NCBI GenBank assembly: GCA_943913205.1
Contig: CALTWN010000036.1
Coordinates: forward strand, 1-8,785
Direction of reading: 5' to 3'
DNA from: an uncultured Bartonella sp.
GTDB lineage: Bacteria > Pseudomonadota > Alphaproteobacteria > Rhizobiales > Rhizobiaceae
DNA: 8,785 nt
Shown: positions 1-6,363 of the stretch, in pieces
Numbering within the stretch: the stretch's first letter is position 1
Layout: every line of letters starts with the position of its first letter
Notes under the pieces: model-generated
Told to the model about the DNA's origin: nothing
The model's input: only the letters and a program-made list of their open reading frames with translations
Databases searched by the model: none
Translations under genes and position numbers: made by a program

Positions 1-36
1 ACACAATACAGAAACTTCTAGGTTTTAATTTTTAAT

Positions 37-1401
37 ATGATAAGCAATAATTCTACCGAACAGCTAAATCGAGGGCTAACTAACAGACATATTCAATTAA
101 TGTCTATTGGCGGTGCTATCGGTACGGGCTTATTTATGGGCGCTGGTAAGGCTATCCATATATCTGGCCCATCTATTATTCTTATATATAGTTTTACCGG
201 CTTAATGCTATTTTTTGTAATGCGCGCTATGGGCGAAATTTTATTATCAAACTTACAATATAAATCTTTTTTAGATTTTTCTTCAATCCTATTAGGGCCA
301 TCCATAGGATTTTTAATAGGGTGGACTTATTGGTTATGCTGGGTTATAACTTGTACAGCTGATATTGTAGCTATTTGCAATTATACTTCCTTTTGGTACC
401 CGCATATTCACGATTTATTTCCTGCAACACTAGCTATTTGCTGTCTTGTAGGGCTTAACTTAGCAGATGTTAAATTTTTTGGCGAAGTAGAATTTTGGTT
501 TGCTCTTATTAAAATTCTAACAATCTTTTGTATAGTTATTATTACATTATATATTGTATATAATAACCTTGTAATCGACAGCTCTTTTTTAAATATATGG
601 AACGATGGTAATATTGCCCCAAACGGCCTAAATGGCTTTCTTGAAGGGTTTCAATTAGCAATATTTTCATTTGTTGGTATAGAGCTTGCTGGAACAGCGG
701 CGGCTGAAGTGGAAAATCCTAAAAAAGTTTTACCTAAAGCTATAAATTCTATACCTATTCGTATAATATTTTGCTATGTTTTTTCGCTTATCTCAATAAT
801 AGCCATAACCCCTTGGTACAAAGTAGACCCTAATCATAGCCCTTTTGTATATATGTTTATGACAATTGGCTTGCCTATGGGCGCTACCATAGTTAATTTT
901 ACGGTGCTTTTATCTGCCCTTTCTTCTGCAAATAGTGGTGTTTTTTCTGCTAGCCGCATGTTATTCGGTTTAGCGCAATTAAAAATTGCGCCTGGTTTTT
1001 TAGGTAAGCTAGCAAAACATAAAGTGCCTGTAAATGCTTTAGTGGTTTCATGCTTATGTTTATTTTTAACCTATTTAAGCATACATTATATACCCAATAT
1101 TATGAGTGCTTTTATGCTTATAACAAGCTTTGCAGATATTTTATTTATTCTGGTTTGGTCTATAATTTTATTGAGTTACATAGCTTACAGAAAAAAATTT
1201 GCAAAACTACATAAAGATTCAGAATATAAACTCCCTGGAGGGTTAATAACCTGTTTTATGGCTTTGTTGTTTTTTATATTTATGCTTGTTATTATTGGAC
1301 TAAATGCCAATATGCGTACAGCCCTTATAATAGCTCCTGTTTGGATTATTTTATTAAAGCTTATTTATAATTTTACAAAACATCCTTTAACGAAATATTA
1401 G
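37..1401 (+). CDS. cycA: CycA-type D-serine/D-alanine/glycine:proton symporter (amino acid permease)
   Basis: A 454-residue inner-membrane APC-superfamily permease with about 12 hydrophobic segments. The N-terminal LTNRHIQLMSIGGAIGTG segment holds the glycine-rich unwound TM1 loop (GGAIGTGLF, residues 25-33). FFVMRAMGE (59-67), FVGIE in TM6 (212-216) and the SSANSGVFSASRMLFGLAQ segment match CycA as I recall it almost residue for residue, which favours CycA over ProY, AroP or GabP. E. coli CycA is about 470 residues, so this copy is full length. By family knowledge it imports glycine, D-alanine and D-serine with protons; the exact substrate here is inferred. Only 36 bases lie upstream in the window. 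I see no Shine-Dalgarno at normal spacing, so the promoter is probably outside. Its last 29 bases overlap the 3' end of the convergent methyltransferase gene. Confidence 0.88.
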   Translation: MISNNSTEQLNRGLTNRHIQLMSIGGAIGTGLFMGAGKAIHISGPSIILIYSFTGLMLFFVMRAMGEILLSNLQYKSFLDFSSILLGPSIGFLIGWTYWLCWVITCTADIVAICNYTSFWYPHIHDLFPATLAICCLVGLNLADVKFFGEVEFWFALIKILTIFCIVIITLYIVYNNLVIDSSFLNIWNDGNIAPNGLNGFLEGFQLAIFSFVGIELAGTAAAEVENPKKVLPKAINSIPIRIIFCYVFSLISIIAITPWYKVDPNHSPFVYMFMTIGLPMGATIVNFTVLLSALSSANSGVFSASRMLFGLAQLKIAPGFLGKLAKHKVPVNALVVSCLCLFLTYLSIHYIPNIMSAFMLITSFADILFILVWSIILLSYIAYRKKFAKLHKDSEYKLPGGLITCFMALLFFIFMLVIIGLNANMRTALIIAPVWIILLKLIYNFTKHPLTKY

Positions 1402-2239
1402 CACTACCGGGTATAGCAGGTTTTTGATGGCTTTTACAATTTTGCCATGCGCTAAACCACAAAATCATAAAAGTAACTTTTATAGTGTTATCTTTATTTA
1501 AAGCATATTTATCACAATAAATTTTTTCAGCTAGCTGTAGAGTTTTTCGCAAAATTGGCTTTTTAGACCTACTAAACAAAGCATTTTGAACCCCCCAACT
1601 TTTTAAATCTTTTAATAACATTGCGAAACTACTATATTCAACTAAAATTTCCTCACTATCAACTACAGGAAAGCTAAACCCAGCTTGACTGAGCAAATCT
1701 CCTAAAGTTTTCAATTCTATTAAAGGCGATATTCTAGGGCTAGCACCTCCATTTTCTATAATTTCTGCTTCTATAAAAGATTGACGAAGCTCATTTAAGC
1801 TACCATCACCTAAAAGAGCTCCTATAAAAAGACCATCATCTTTTAATTTACTTTTCACTTGTTGTAAATATAGAGGTAAATTATTAATAAACTGCATTGA
1901 TAATAGAGAGGTAACTAAATCAAAGCCATCAGGGATAATAGTTAAATCTTCTCTTGGGGATACAATAACATTTTCATAATCTCTTAAAAAAAGATGTGAA
2001 GTTTCTACCCTTAGCACCTTTTCTATATTATTTTTTATTAAGCTATTCGCCAGTAGGTTATTATAGCTATGCAGGTCTAAAGCATAAACAAAACGTCTAT
2101 TCACGTCCTTCAAACGGTATTGCAAATCTTTTACGGCGTAACATAATAAAAAATCAGATTGTTCTTTACCAGTTTTTATAGCTCTTTTGCGGAATATTTC
2201 AATTTGCTGATGATCAAATATTAAATTATTTTTATACAT
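1373..2239 (-). CDS. BioC/NDUFAF5-type class I SAM methyltransferase-like protein with degenerate SAM loop
   Basis: A 288-residue soluble protein. It opens with the family's IFD signature (residues 7-9). It has a strand at 53-56 (ALDL), an acidic motif IV region around FDLVTSLLSM (106-115) followed by the LKDDGLFIGALLG strand, and ends with HQKPAIPGSA, which matches the C-terminus I recall for the alphaproteobacterial family next to comF. NDUFAF5 relatives act on a complex I subunit and BioC methylates malonyl-ACP; which role applies here is not known. The odd point is that the strand after ALDL reads HSYNN where a GxGxG loop is expected, and there is no glycine between residues 24 and 105. 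The start is bounded by an in-frame TAG three codons upstream and has no Shine-Dalgarno. The 3' end overlaps cycA by 29 bases. The gene diverges from comF across 20 bp. Confidence 0.8.
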   Translation of the reverse strand: MYKNNLIFDHQQIEIFRKRAIKTGKEQSDFLLCYAVKDLQYRLKDVNRRFVYALDLHSYNNLLANSLIKNNIEKVLRVETSHLFLRDYENVIVSPREDLTIIPDGFDLVTSLLSMQFINNLPLYLQQVKSKLKDDGLFIGALLGDGSLNELRQSFIEAEIIENGGASPRISPLIELKTLGDLLSQAGFSFPVVDSEEILVEYSSFAMLLKDLKSWGVQNALFSRSKKPILRKTLQLAEKIYCDKYALNKDNTIKVTFMILWFSAWQNCKSHQKPAIPGSANISLKDVL

Positions 2240-2246
2240 AATAAGC

Positions 2247-2257
2247 TATAATATAAT
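2247..2257 (+). promoter_or_regulatory. overlapping TATAAT boxes in the 20-bp comF/methyltransferase divergent gap
   Basis: Two overlapping TATAAT hexamers (2247-2252 and 2252-2257) lie directly before the comF ATG. If the first is used, transcription would begin about at the ATG and give a leaderless message, which fits the absence of a Shine-Dalgarno. No convincing -35 element is visible at 16-18 bp, and TATAAT-like words are common in such AT-rich DNA, so this is tentative. Confidence 0.3.
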
Positions 2258-2259
2258 AG

Positions 2260-3000
2260 ATGAGATTTTTATGTAAAAAAATTTTTAATACTATATATAA
2301 GCTAATTTTTCCCTTTAATTGTGTGGGATGCGCCGTTTTGCTTAACAAAAATACTTATTTTTGCGCTAAATGTCGTCAAGAATTATATTTTATTCAAAAG
2401 CCATATTGCTCAGTTTTAGGTTTGCCTCTGCCCAAATATGCTAGTTCTGACGCTATTTCTTTTGAAGCACTTATGGACCCACCGCCCTTTAAGCGCGCAC
2501 GTTCTGTATTTAAACATGAGGGGTTAGCGCGCAAATTAATAGCACTTTTAAAATATAGTGACCGACTAGATTTAATATATATATTTACTGATTATTTGAA
2601 CATAGCCGGCGCTGAGCTCATAAATGAATGTGATATAATTGTACCCATTCCACTACATTATAGGCGCTTTTTCTTCAGACATTATAATCAAGCGGCAGAG
2701 TTAGCAAAAATTTTAGCCAAAAGAAAAAATAAAGATTACCAACCTTTTATCCTAAAAAAAGTAAAGCATACTATCCCTCAAACCCGTTTGGGTAAAAAGG
2801 ATAGGTTAAAAAATATGAAGGAGGTTTTTATTTGCAATCCAGATAAAGTTGCCTTAGTAAAAAACAAAAATATTTTGCTAATTGACGATGTTTATACTAC
2901 AGGAGCAACTATTAAAGCAGCGTGCAAAGCACTTTCAAAGGCAAAGGTTAAAAATATAGATGTTTTAACGCTATCAAATAGTTACAGATATAGAATTTAG
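2260..3000 (+). CDS. comF: ComF family phosphoribosyltransferase-like protein
   Basis: A 246-residue cytoplasmic protein. An N-terminal zinc-ribbon-type knuckle has cysteines at 21, 24, 35 and 38. The middle segment with DPPPFKRARSVFKHEG and LKYSDR is typical of ComF. The C-terminal type I phosphoribosyltransferase fold carries the PRPP-binding motif at about 205-217 with the DD pair at 209-210 and TTGAT after it. In competent bacteria ComF supports uptake of single-stranded DNA across the inner membrane. In Rhizobiales it is usually just a conserved gene beside a methyltransferase, and its role there is unclear. The start is fixed: an in-frame TAG sits immediately before the ATG, and the next methionine lies beyond the cysteine knuckle. 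No Shine-Dalgarno is present. The stop codon lies within a terminator hairpin. Confidence 0.88.
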   Translation: MRFLCKKIFNTIYKLIFPFNCVGCAVLLNKNTYFCAKCRQELYFIQKPYCSVLGLPLPKYASSDAISFEALMDPPPFKRARSVFKHEGLARKLIALLKYSDRLDLIYIFTDYLNIAGAELINECDIIVPIPLHYRRFFFRHYNQAAELAKILAKRKNKDYQPFILKKVKHTIPQTRLGKKDRLKNMKEVFICNPDKVALVKNKNILLIDDVYTTGATIKAACKALSKAKVKNIDVLTLSNSYRYRI

Positions 3001-3022
3001 GCAAAATAAATTTGCCTAAATT
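2994..3022. terminator. bidirectional intrinsic terminator between convergent comF and the holin-like gene
   Basis: A perfect 12-bp inverted repeat: arm AATTTAGGCAAA at 2994-3005, 5-base loop ATAAA, and the complementary arm at 3011-3022. A T-rich stretch follows on the plus strand. The left arm contains the comF TAG stop, and the right arm ends 3 bases before the leftward gene's stop. Placement between two converging genes and symmetry in both directions support a shared terminator. The T-tract is interrupted, so efficiency is uncertain. Confidence 0.7.
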
Positions 3023-3025
3023 AAT

Positions 3026-3472
3026 TTATTTATACCGACGCACTATCTTAGATATTGAAGCTGCTGCACCACCTACAATTATAACTCCCAAAGTGGCTAG
3101 TATCTTTTTCCTACGCTTTAATATTGGCAACGCAGTCAAAGCAATGGGTATTAAAAAATCACGCTGTTTATTGGTAAATTCTGATATCTGATGCGAAGTT
3201 GAATTCTTCATTTTGCTATAATTTGAATTAGCCCACATTATAGCAAAAGCACCAATCAACAACCAAACTAAAAACACTACCAAAGCAGCATAGATAGCAC
3301 CAATATTTATAGCCAGAAACGAATATAAAGCTATGTTTAGAAACAATAAAGCAAATATAGCAGCAATAACCGTTATGATCCAGCATACTAAATGTTCTTT
3401 AATAGTGCTTAAAGCCTTAAATGTGCCAGCTTTTATTAGCAATGAAATTATTGGAGAAAGCAAAAAAGACAT
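3026..3472 (-). CDS. small holin-like (phage holin superfamily III / YqjE-like) membrane protein
   Basis: A 148-residue inner-membrane protein. Two long hydrophobic helices at about 28-55 and 57-81 are joined by a very short turn, followed by a polar stretch, a basic patch KRRKK (119-123), a third hydrophobic helix at about 124-141 and the basic tail RRYK. This layout fits the holin-like proteins that accompany DUF883/YqjD proteins in proteobacteria. The name reflects topology, not proof of lysis activity. The start follows the DUF883 stop by only 3 bases, so the two are surely co-transcribed and probably translationally coupled. It is the last gene of the leftward cluster and ends against the comF terminator. 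Family assignment is moderate; membrane topology is clear. Confidence 0.65.
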   Translation of the reverse strand: MSFLLSPIISLLIKAGTFKALSTIKEHLVCWIITVIAAIFALLFLNIALYSFLAINIGAIYAALVVFLVWLLIGAFAIMWANSNYSKMKNSTSHQISEFTNKQRDFLIPIALTALPILKRRKKILATLGVIIVGGAAASISKIVRRYK

Positions 3473-3475
3473 GCC

Positions 3476-3790
3476 TTAACGCCTACAAATCACACCTAGT
3501 AAAAACCCTATGCCTGCTGCAATTGCAACGCTTTGCATAGGTTTTGCTTTTACCTCTTCACATAATTGTTCTTGTAAGTCGCCCAATTTATCTTTAGCAT
3601 CATAATAAGATTCAGACCCCCTATTTTTAGCTCCTTGATAAATATCGCCAATTTTTCTTTTGACGCCATCGACATTAAAGTTTTTTATAGTGTCAACTAT
3701 GTCATCTATTTCATTACGTAGTTCAGCGATTTGCTCATCTACAGCGCGTTCATCATGCTTAGTTGTTATTTCATTAGTGTTTTCTAACAT
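3476..3790 (-). CDS. DUF883/ElaB/YqjD-family membrane-anchored protein
   Basis: A 104-residue protein with a charged helical N-terminal part (about 17-80, probable amphipathic or coiled-coil helices) and a single C-terminal membrane anchor at about 87-102, introduced by KPMQSVAIAAG and ending in CRR. The K-P-x-Q/x-S-V-x-I-A-A-G anchor is the signature of the DUF883 (YqjD/ElaB/YgaM) family. E. coli members are inner-membrane proteins reported to bind ribosomes in stationary phase; whether that holds here is unknown. A textbook Shine-Dalgarno (AAAGGAG, plus-strand 3798-3804) lies 7 bases before the ATG, the strongest ribosome site in the window and consistent with abundant expression. The holin-like gene starts 3 bases after its stop. 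Confidence 0.8.
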   Translation of the reverse strand: MLENTNEITTKHDERAVDEQIAELRNEIDDIVDTIKNFNVDGVKRKIGDIYQGAKNRGSESYYDAKDKLGDLQEQLCEEVKAKPMQSVAIAAGIGFLLGVICRR

Positions 3791-3814
3791 TTTATTACTC
3801 CTTTAACGTTATTA

Positions 3815-3843
3815 ATTATACTAAATATAAATAGTGCAATAAA
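3815..3843 (-). promoter_or_regulatory. candidate promoter of the DUF883/holin-like operon
   Basis: On the minus strand a consensus TATAAT (plus-strand 3815-3820) lies about 18 bases before the expected 5' edge of the strong ribosome site's leader. A poor -35 (TTTATT, plus-strand 3838-3843) sits at 17-bp spacing. The region is AT-rich, so the -10 match alone is modest evidence. The inner arm of an inverted repeat (3830-3837) falls in the -10/-35 spacer. Confidence 0.4.
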
Positions 3844-3874
3844 ATATAAAACCAATATATGTTATAGCACTATT
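3830..3874. repeat. 8-bp inverted repeat downstream of dut and over the DUF883 promoter
   Basis: AATAGTGC at 3830-3837 and its exact complement GCACTATT at 3867-3874 enclose 29 bases; a further 4 bp can pair inside after one mismatch. The outer arm overlaps the dut stop codon. It could end dut transcription, or act as an operator because the other arm lies between the putative -35 and -10 of the DUF883 gene. The long loop argues against an efficient terminator. Confidence 0.4.
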
Positions 3875-4322
3875 AATTCCCAGTAGACCCGAAGCCACCT
3901 TCACCTCGCGAGCTATCGGTCATCTTGGTTGTTTCAATTAAACGAGCTTGAGCTACAGGCGCTATGGCTGCTTGTGCTATGCGCATGCCCCGTTCTATAA
4001 TAAAATCTTTCTGCCCTAAATTAATTAATAAAACAAATATTTCGCCTCTATAGTCGCTATCTATAGTTCCTGGGCTATTTAAGCAGGTAATACCATGTTT
4101 ATAAGCTAATCCAGAACGTGGACGTATTTGCATTTCAAAACCATTTGGTATTTCTATTTTAAAACCGACGGATATTAATCTACGCTCCATAGGCTTTAAT
4201 GTTACAGGGGCTGTTATCGCTGCATATAAATCCATACCTGCAGAACCACAAGTAGCATATGCCGGCAGCGGTAAATCTTGTGAATGCTCAAGCCTAACGA
4301 TTCCTAATTCAATATCATGCAT
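3873..4322 (-). CDS. dut: dUTP diphosphatase (dUTPase)
   Basis: A 149-residue trimeric-type dUTPase that hydrolyses dUTP to dUMP and pyrophosphate. This keeps uracil out of DNA and supplies the dTMP precursor. All five family motifs are present: AGMDLYAA (28-35), PRSGLA (68-73), GTIDSDYRGE (85-94, with catalytic Asp90), RGMRIAQ (111-117) and the C-terminal RGEGGFGSTG (139-148) that closes over the active site. Length is normal, at about 150. The start is supported by GGAG 7 bases before the ATG (plus-strand 4330-4333). The gene begins 15 bases after the stop of the membrane-ferritin gene, so it is probably read from the ruvCAB-side transcript. In many Rhizobiales dut lies elsewhere, from memory. 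Confidence 0.96.
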   Translation of the reverse strand: MHDIELGIVRLEHSQDLPLPAYATCGSAGMDLYAAITAPVTLKPMERRLISVGFKIEIPNGFEMQIRPRSGLAYKHGITCLNSPGTIDSDYRGEIFVLLINLGQKDFIIERGMRIAQAAIAPVAQARLIETTKMTDSSRGEGGFGSTGN

Positions 4323-4337
4323 AATAATACTCCAACT

Positions 4338-5324
4338 TTAAGATATCCCTATAAAGACACCAGTACAAAACACCAATATCCCCCCCAGCACTACTTGAAT
4401 TGTAGCACGTCCAAACGGTATTTCCATATATTTATTTTGTATCCACGCAATAACCCACAATTCAATAAAAACAATTATTATAGCTATAATAGTAGCTAAT
4501 TTAAAGTCTGATATTAAATAGGGCAAAGTGTGTCCCATACCCCCTATTGAAGTCATTATACCATTTGCGAGTCCTCTTTTAATAGGAGAACCACGACCGC
4601 TTAACTTACCGTCATCATGGATAGCCTCTGTAAATCCCATGGATATGCCAGCTCCTATAGAAGCTGACAACCCCACCAAGAAAGTATTTCGGGTATTATT
4701 TGTAGCAAAGGCCGCTGCAAATATAGGTCCTAATGTCGAAACAGAACCATCCATTAAACCAGCGAGCCCCGGCTGTATTAAAGTTAGCAACATATCCTTA
4801 TGTTGTTCTTTTAAAGCTTGTTGCTTAAAATCTTTTATTTTATCACTGTTTAGATGTTCATCTATTTCTAACTTACGACTATTTGATAGGATAGCAAGCT
4901 CATTAAATAATTTTCTAGCTTCTATATTTGAAATCTGCTTTGCTGCTATTGAATATAATTCTTGCGATTTATCTTCTAAGATCTTAAATCTTTCAATCGT
5001 TTTATCAAAATTATTATGTGATATAATAAGTCTATATAAAACTTTATGTGAAATCCTCCAAGGATATTTAAACACAATATTTGAAAGCTCCTCCCCCCAG
5101 CGTGATTTATAATATTTTTGTAAGTTTTTTAAATTATGATTCTCTTGCTCAATATATTTTTGGAATAACTCTGCAATTATAGAGGTTTTATTTGCCATAG
5201 CTGCGCTATATTCTTCAAAAATTTTTCTTTTATCTTCACAAAAAATTATAGCTATACTCAACAAATCCTGAATTGCCATAGTTCTAATACTGTAAAGCTT
5301 GTTCAATAAATAATTATTAACCAC
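4338..5324 (-). CDS. mbfA: MbfA-like fusion: degenerate ferritin-like domain plus VIT1-type membrane domain
   Basis: A 328-residue protein. Residues about 16-159 form a helical ferritin/erythrin-like domain. From about 185 a VIT1/CCC1-type membrane domain begins with PGLAGLMDGSVSTLGP and continues through SIGAGISMGFTEAIHDDG, GRGSP, GGMGHTLPYL and VVLGGILVFCTG. This second half closely matches rhizobial MbfA, an iron-responsive inner-membrane protein that exports iron and protects against peroxide. In that family helices carry E-x-x-H di-iron ligands. Here the equivalent places read E61-N-H-N64 and S147-N-S-R150, and no E-x-x-H exists in residues 1-159. The GTG start is bounded by an upstream in-frame TAA and has a weak AAGAGA ribosome site; Met16 is the alternative start. 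The gene lies 38 bases after ruvB and 15 before dut. Two G-runs (plus-strand C-runs 4380-4386, 5093-5098) are notable. Confidence 0.82.
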   Translation of the reverse strand: MVNNYLLNKLYSIRTMAIQDLLSIAIIFCEDKRKIFEEYSAAMANKTSIIAELFQKYIEQENHNLKNLQKYYKSRWGEELSNIVFKYPWRISHKVLYRLIISHNNFDKTIERFKILEDKSQELYSIAAKQISNIEARKLFNELAILSNSRKLEIDEHLNSDKIKDFKQQALKEQHKDMLLTLIQPGLAGLMDGSVSTLGPIFAAAFATNNTRNTFLVGLSASIGAGISMGFTEAIHDDGKLSGRGSPIKRGLANGIMTSIGGMGHTLPYLISDFKLATIIAIIIVFIELWVIAWIQNKYMEIPFGRATIQVVLGGILVFCTGVFIGIS

Positions 5325-5336
5325 TATCCCATTCTC

Positions 5337-5351
5337 TTAAGTTTTACTTAA
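5337..5351. repeat. small AT-rich palindrome between ruvB and the mbfA-like gene
   Basis: TTAAGT (5337-5342), three-base spacer TTT, ACTTAA (5346-5351): perfect 6-bp arms just upstream of the mbfA-like ribosome site. No U-run follows on the minus strand, so it is not a normal terminator. It does not resemble the iron-control element recalled for Irr. It may be an operator, an mRNA-processing hairpin or chance. Confidence 0.3.
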
Positions 5352-5362
5352 ATAAATATATT

Positions 5363-6352
5363 TTAATCTGGGATAGGCAAGCCTAAATGCTGCCACGTTT
5401 GCGGTGTAATAATTCTCCCTCTAGGTGTACGCTGTATAAATCCCATCTGCAACAAATAAGGCTCTATAATATCTTCAATAGCATCACGAGATTCACTTAA
5501 TGAAGCACATAAATTATCTATGCCTACAGGGCCACCATTAAAATTTTCAGCAACTAACGATAAATAGCGAATATCCATTTTATCCAACCCTTCACTATCT
5601 ATCTCTAAACGCTCTAGGGCAGTGTTAGCTATATTTTTATTTATTATGGTTGAGCGCATCACATAAGCAAAGTCGCGCACACGCCTAATTAAACGTCCAG
5701 CTATACGAGGGGTGCCTCGAGAACGTTTTGCGATTTCCATAGCTCCTTCATCATCTATTTGCACATTCAAAAGCTTAGCAGCCCGCATAATTATAAGCTG
5801 CAACTCTGTTATTTTATAAAAATTTAATCTTATCGGTATACCAAATCTGTCTCGTAACGGAGTTGTTAATAAACCTGCACGCGTTGTGGCAGCTACTAAT
5901 GTAAATTTTGCTAAATCAATTTTAACAGAGCGAGCACCTGGTCCTTCTCCTATTATCAAATCTAATTGAAAATCTTCCATTGCCGGATATAAAATTTCTT
6001 CCACTGCAGGAGAAAGTCGGTGTATTTCATCAATAAATAATACATCGCCATTTTCTAAGTTTGTTAGAATTGCTGCCAAATCTCCTGCTTTAGCAATCAC
6101 AGGTCCTGAAGTAGAACGAAAATTAACCCCTAATTCTTTAGCCATAATTTGTGCAAGTGTTGTTTTGCCCAAGCCTGGAGGTCCTACAAATAATACGTGG
6201 TCTAAGTTTTCTCCGCGGGCCTTTGTAGCTTCTATAAATACCTTTAAATTAGCGCGCACCTCTTCTTGACCTATAAATTCTTCTAACAATTGCGGACGCA
6301 AATTTATCTCGGCGTCTTGTTCTAAAAAATTTGGGTTGCTCAATCTATCCAT
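5363..6352 (-). CDS. ruvB: Holliday junction branch migration ATPase RuvB
   Basis: A 329-residue AAA+ motor that assembles as hexameric rings on DNA either side of the RuvA-bound junction and drives branch migration. Walker A GPPGLGKT is at 57-64, Walker B with DEIH at 108-111, sensor I AATT at 154-157, and the arginine finger R169 in LRDRFG. The RGTPRIAGRLIRRVRDFA segment contains sensor II. The C-terminal winged helix is complete, with GGPVGIDNL and QRTPRGR. All key residues are kept. It is slightly shorter than many homologues (about 335-346) at the N-terminus, which is variable. The gene starts 11 bases after the ruvA stop with a weak AGAG ribosome site, so translation may depend partly on coupling to ruvA. 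Confidence 0.98.
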   Translation of the reverse strand: MDRLSNPNFLEQDAEINLRPQLLEEFIGQEEVRANLKVFIEATKARGENLDHVLFVGPPGLGKTTLAQIMAKELGVNFRSTSGPVIAKAGDLAAILTNLENGDVLFIDEIHRLSPAVEEILYPAMEDFQLDLIIGEGPGARSVKIDLAKFTLVAATTRAGLLTTPLRDRFGIPIRLNFYKITELQLIIMRAAKLLNVQIDDEGAMEIAKRSRGTPRIAGRLIRRVRDFAYVMRSTIINKNIANTALERLEIDSEGLDKMDIRYLSLVAENFNGGPVGIDNLCASLSESRDAIEDIIEPYLLQMGFIQRTPRGRIITPQTWQHLGLPIPD

Positions 6353-6363
6353 ATTATGCTCTA

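Noticed and set aside
1426..1448. Terminator for cycA (ATGGC ... GCCAT)
   Set aside because: Only 5 bp of stem with a 12-base loop and no T-run; it lies in the coding region of the methyltransferase.
3026..3472. Phage lysis cassette or prophage remnant from the holin-like protein
   Set aside because: No endolysin or phage gene is nearby, and pairing with DUF883 is the usual chromosomal arrangement for this membrane protein type.
4317..4499. 60-codon plus-strand frame across the dut start
   Set aside because: It is low-complexity (N, Y, P-rich), overlaps the mbfA-like C-terminus, and is a shadow.
4528..5112. 194-codon open frame on the plus strand antisense to the mbfA-like gene
   Set aside because: It lies entirely inside a well-supported gene, its translation shows no family pattern, and its openness follows from codon bias on the other strand.
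5325..5362. Irr/iron-control box before the mbfA-like gene
   Set aside because: The palindrome TTAAGT-N3-ACTTAA does not resemble the iron-control element I recall, and no promoter is visible beside it.
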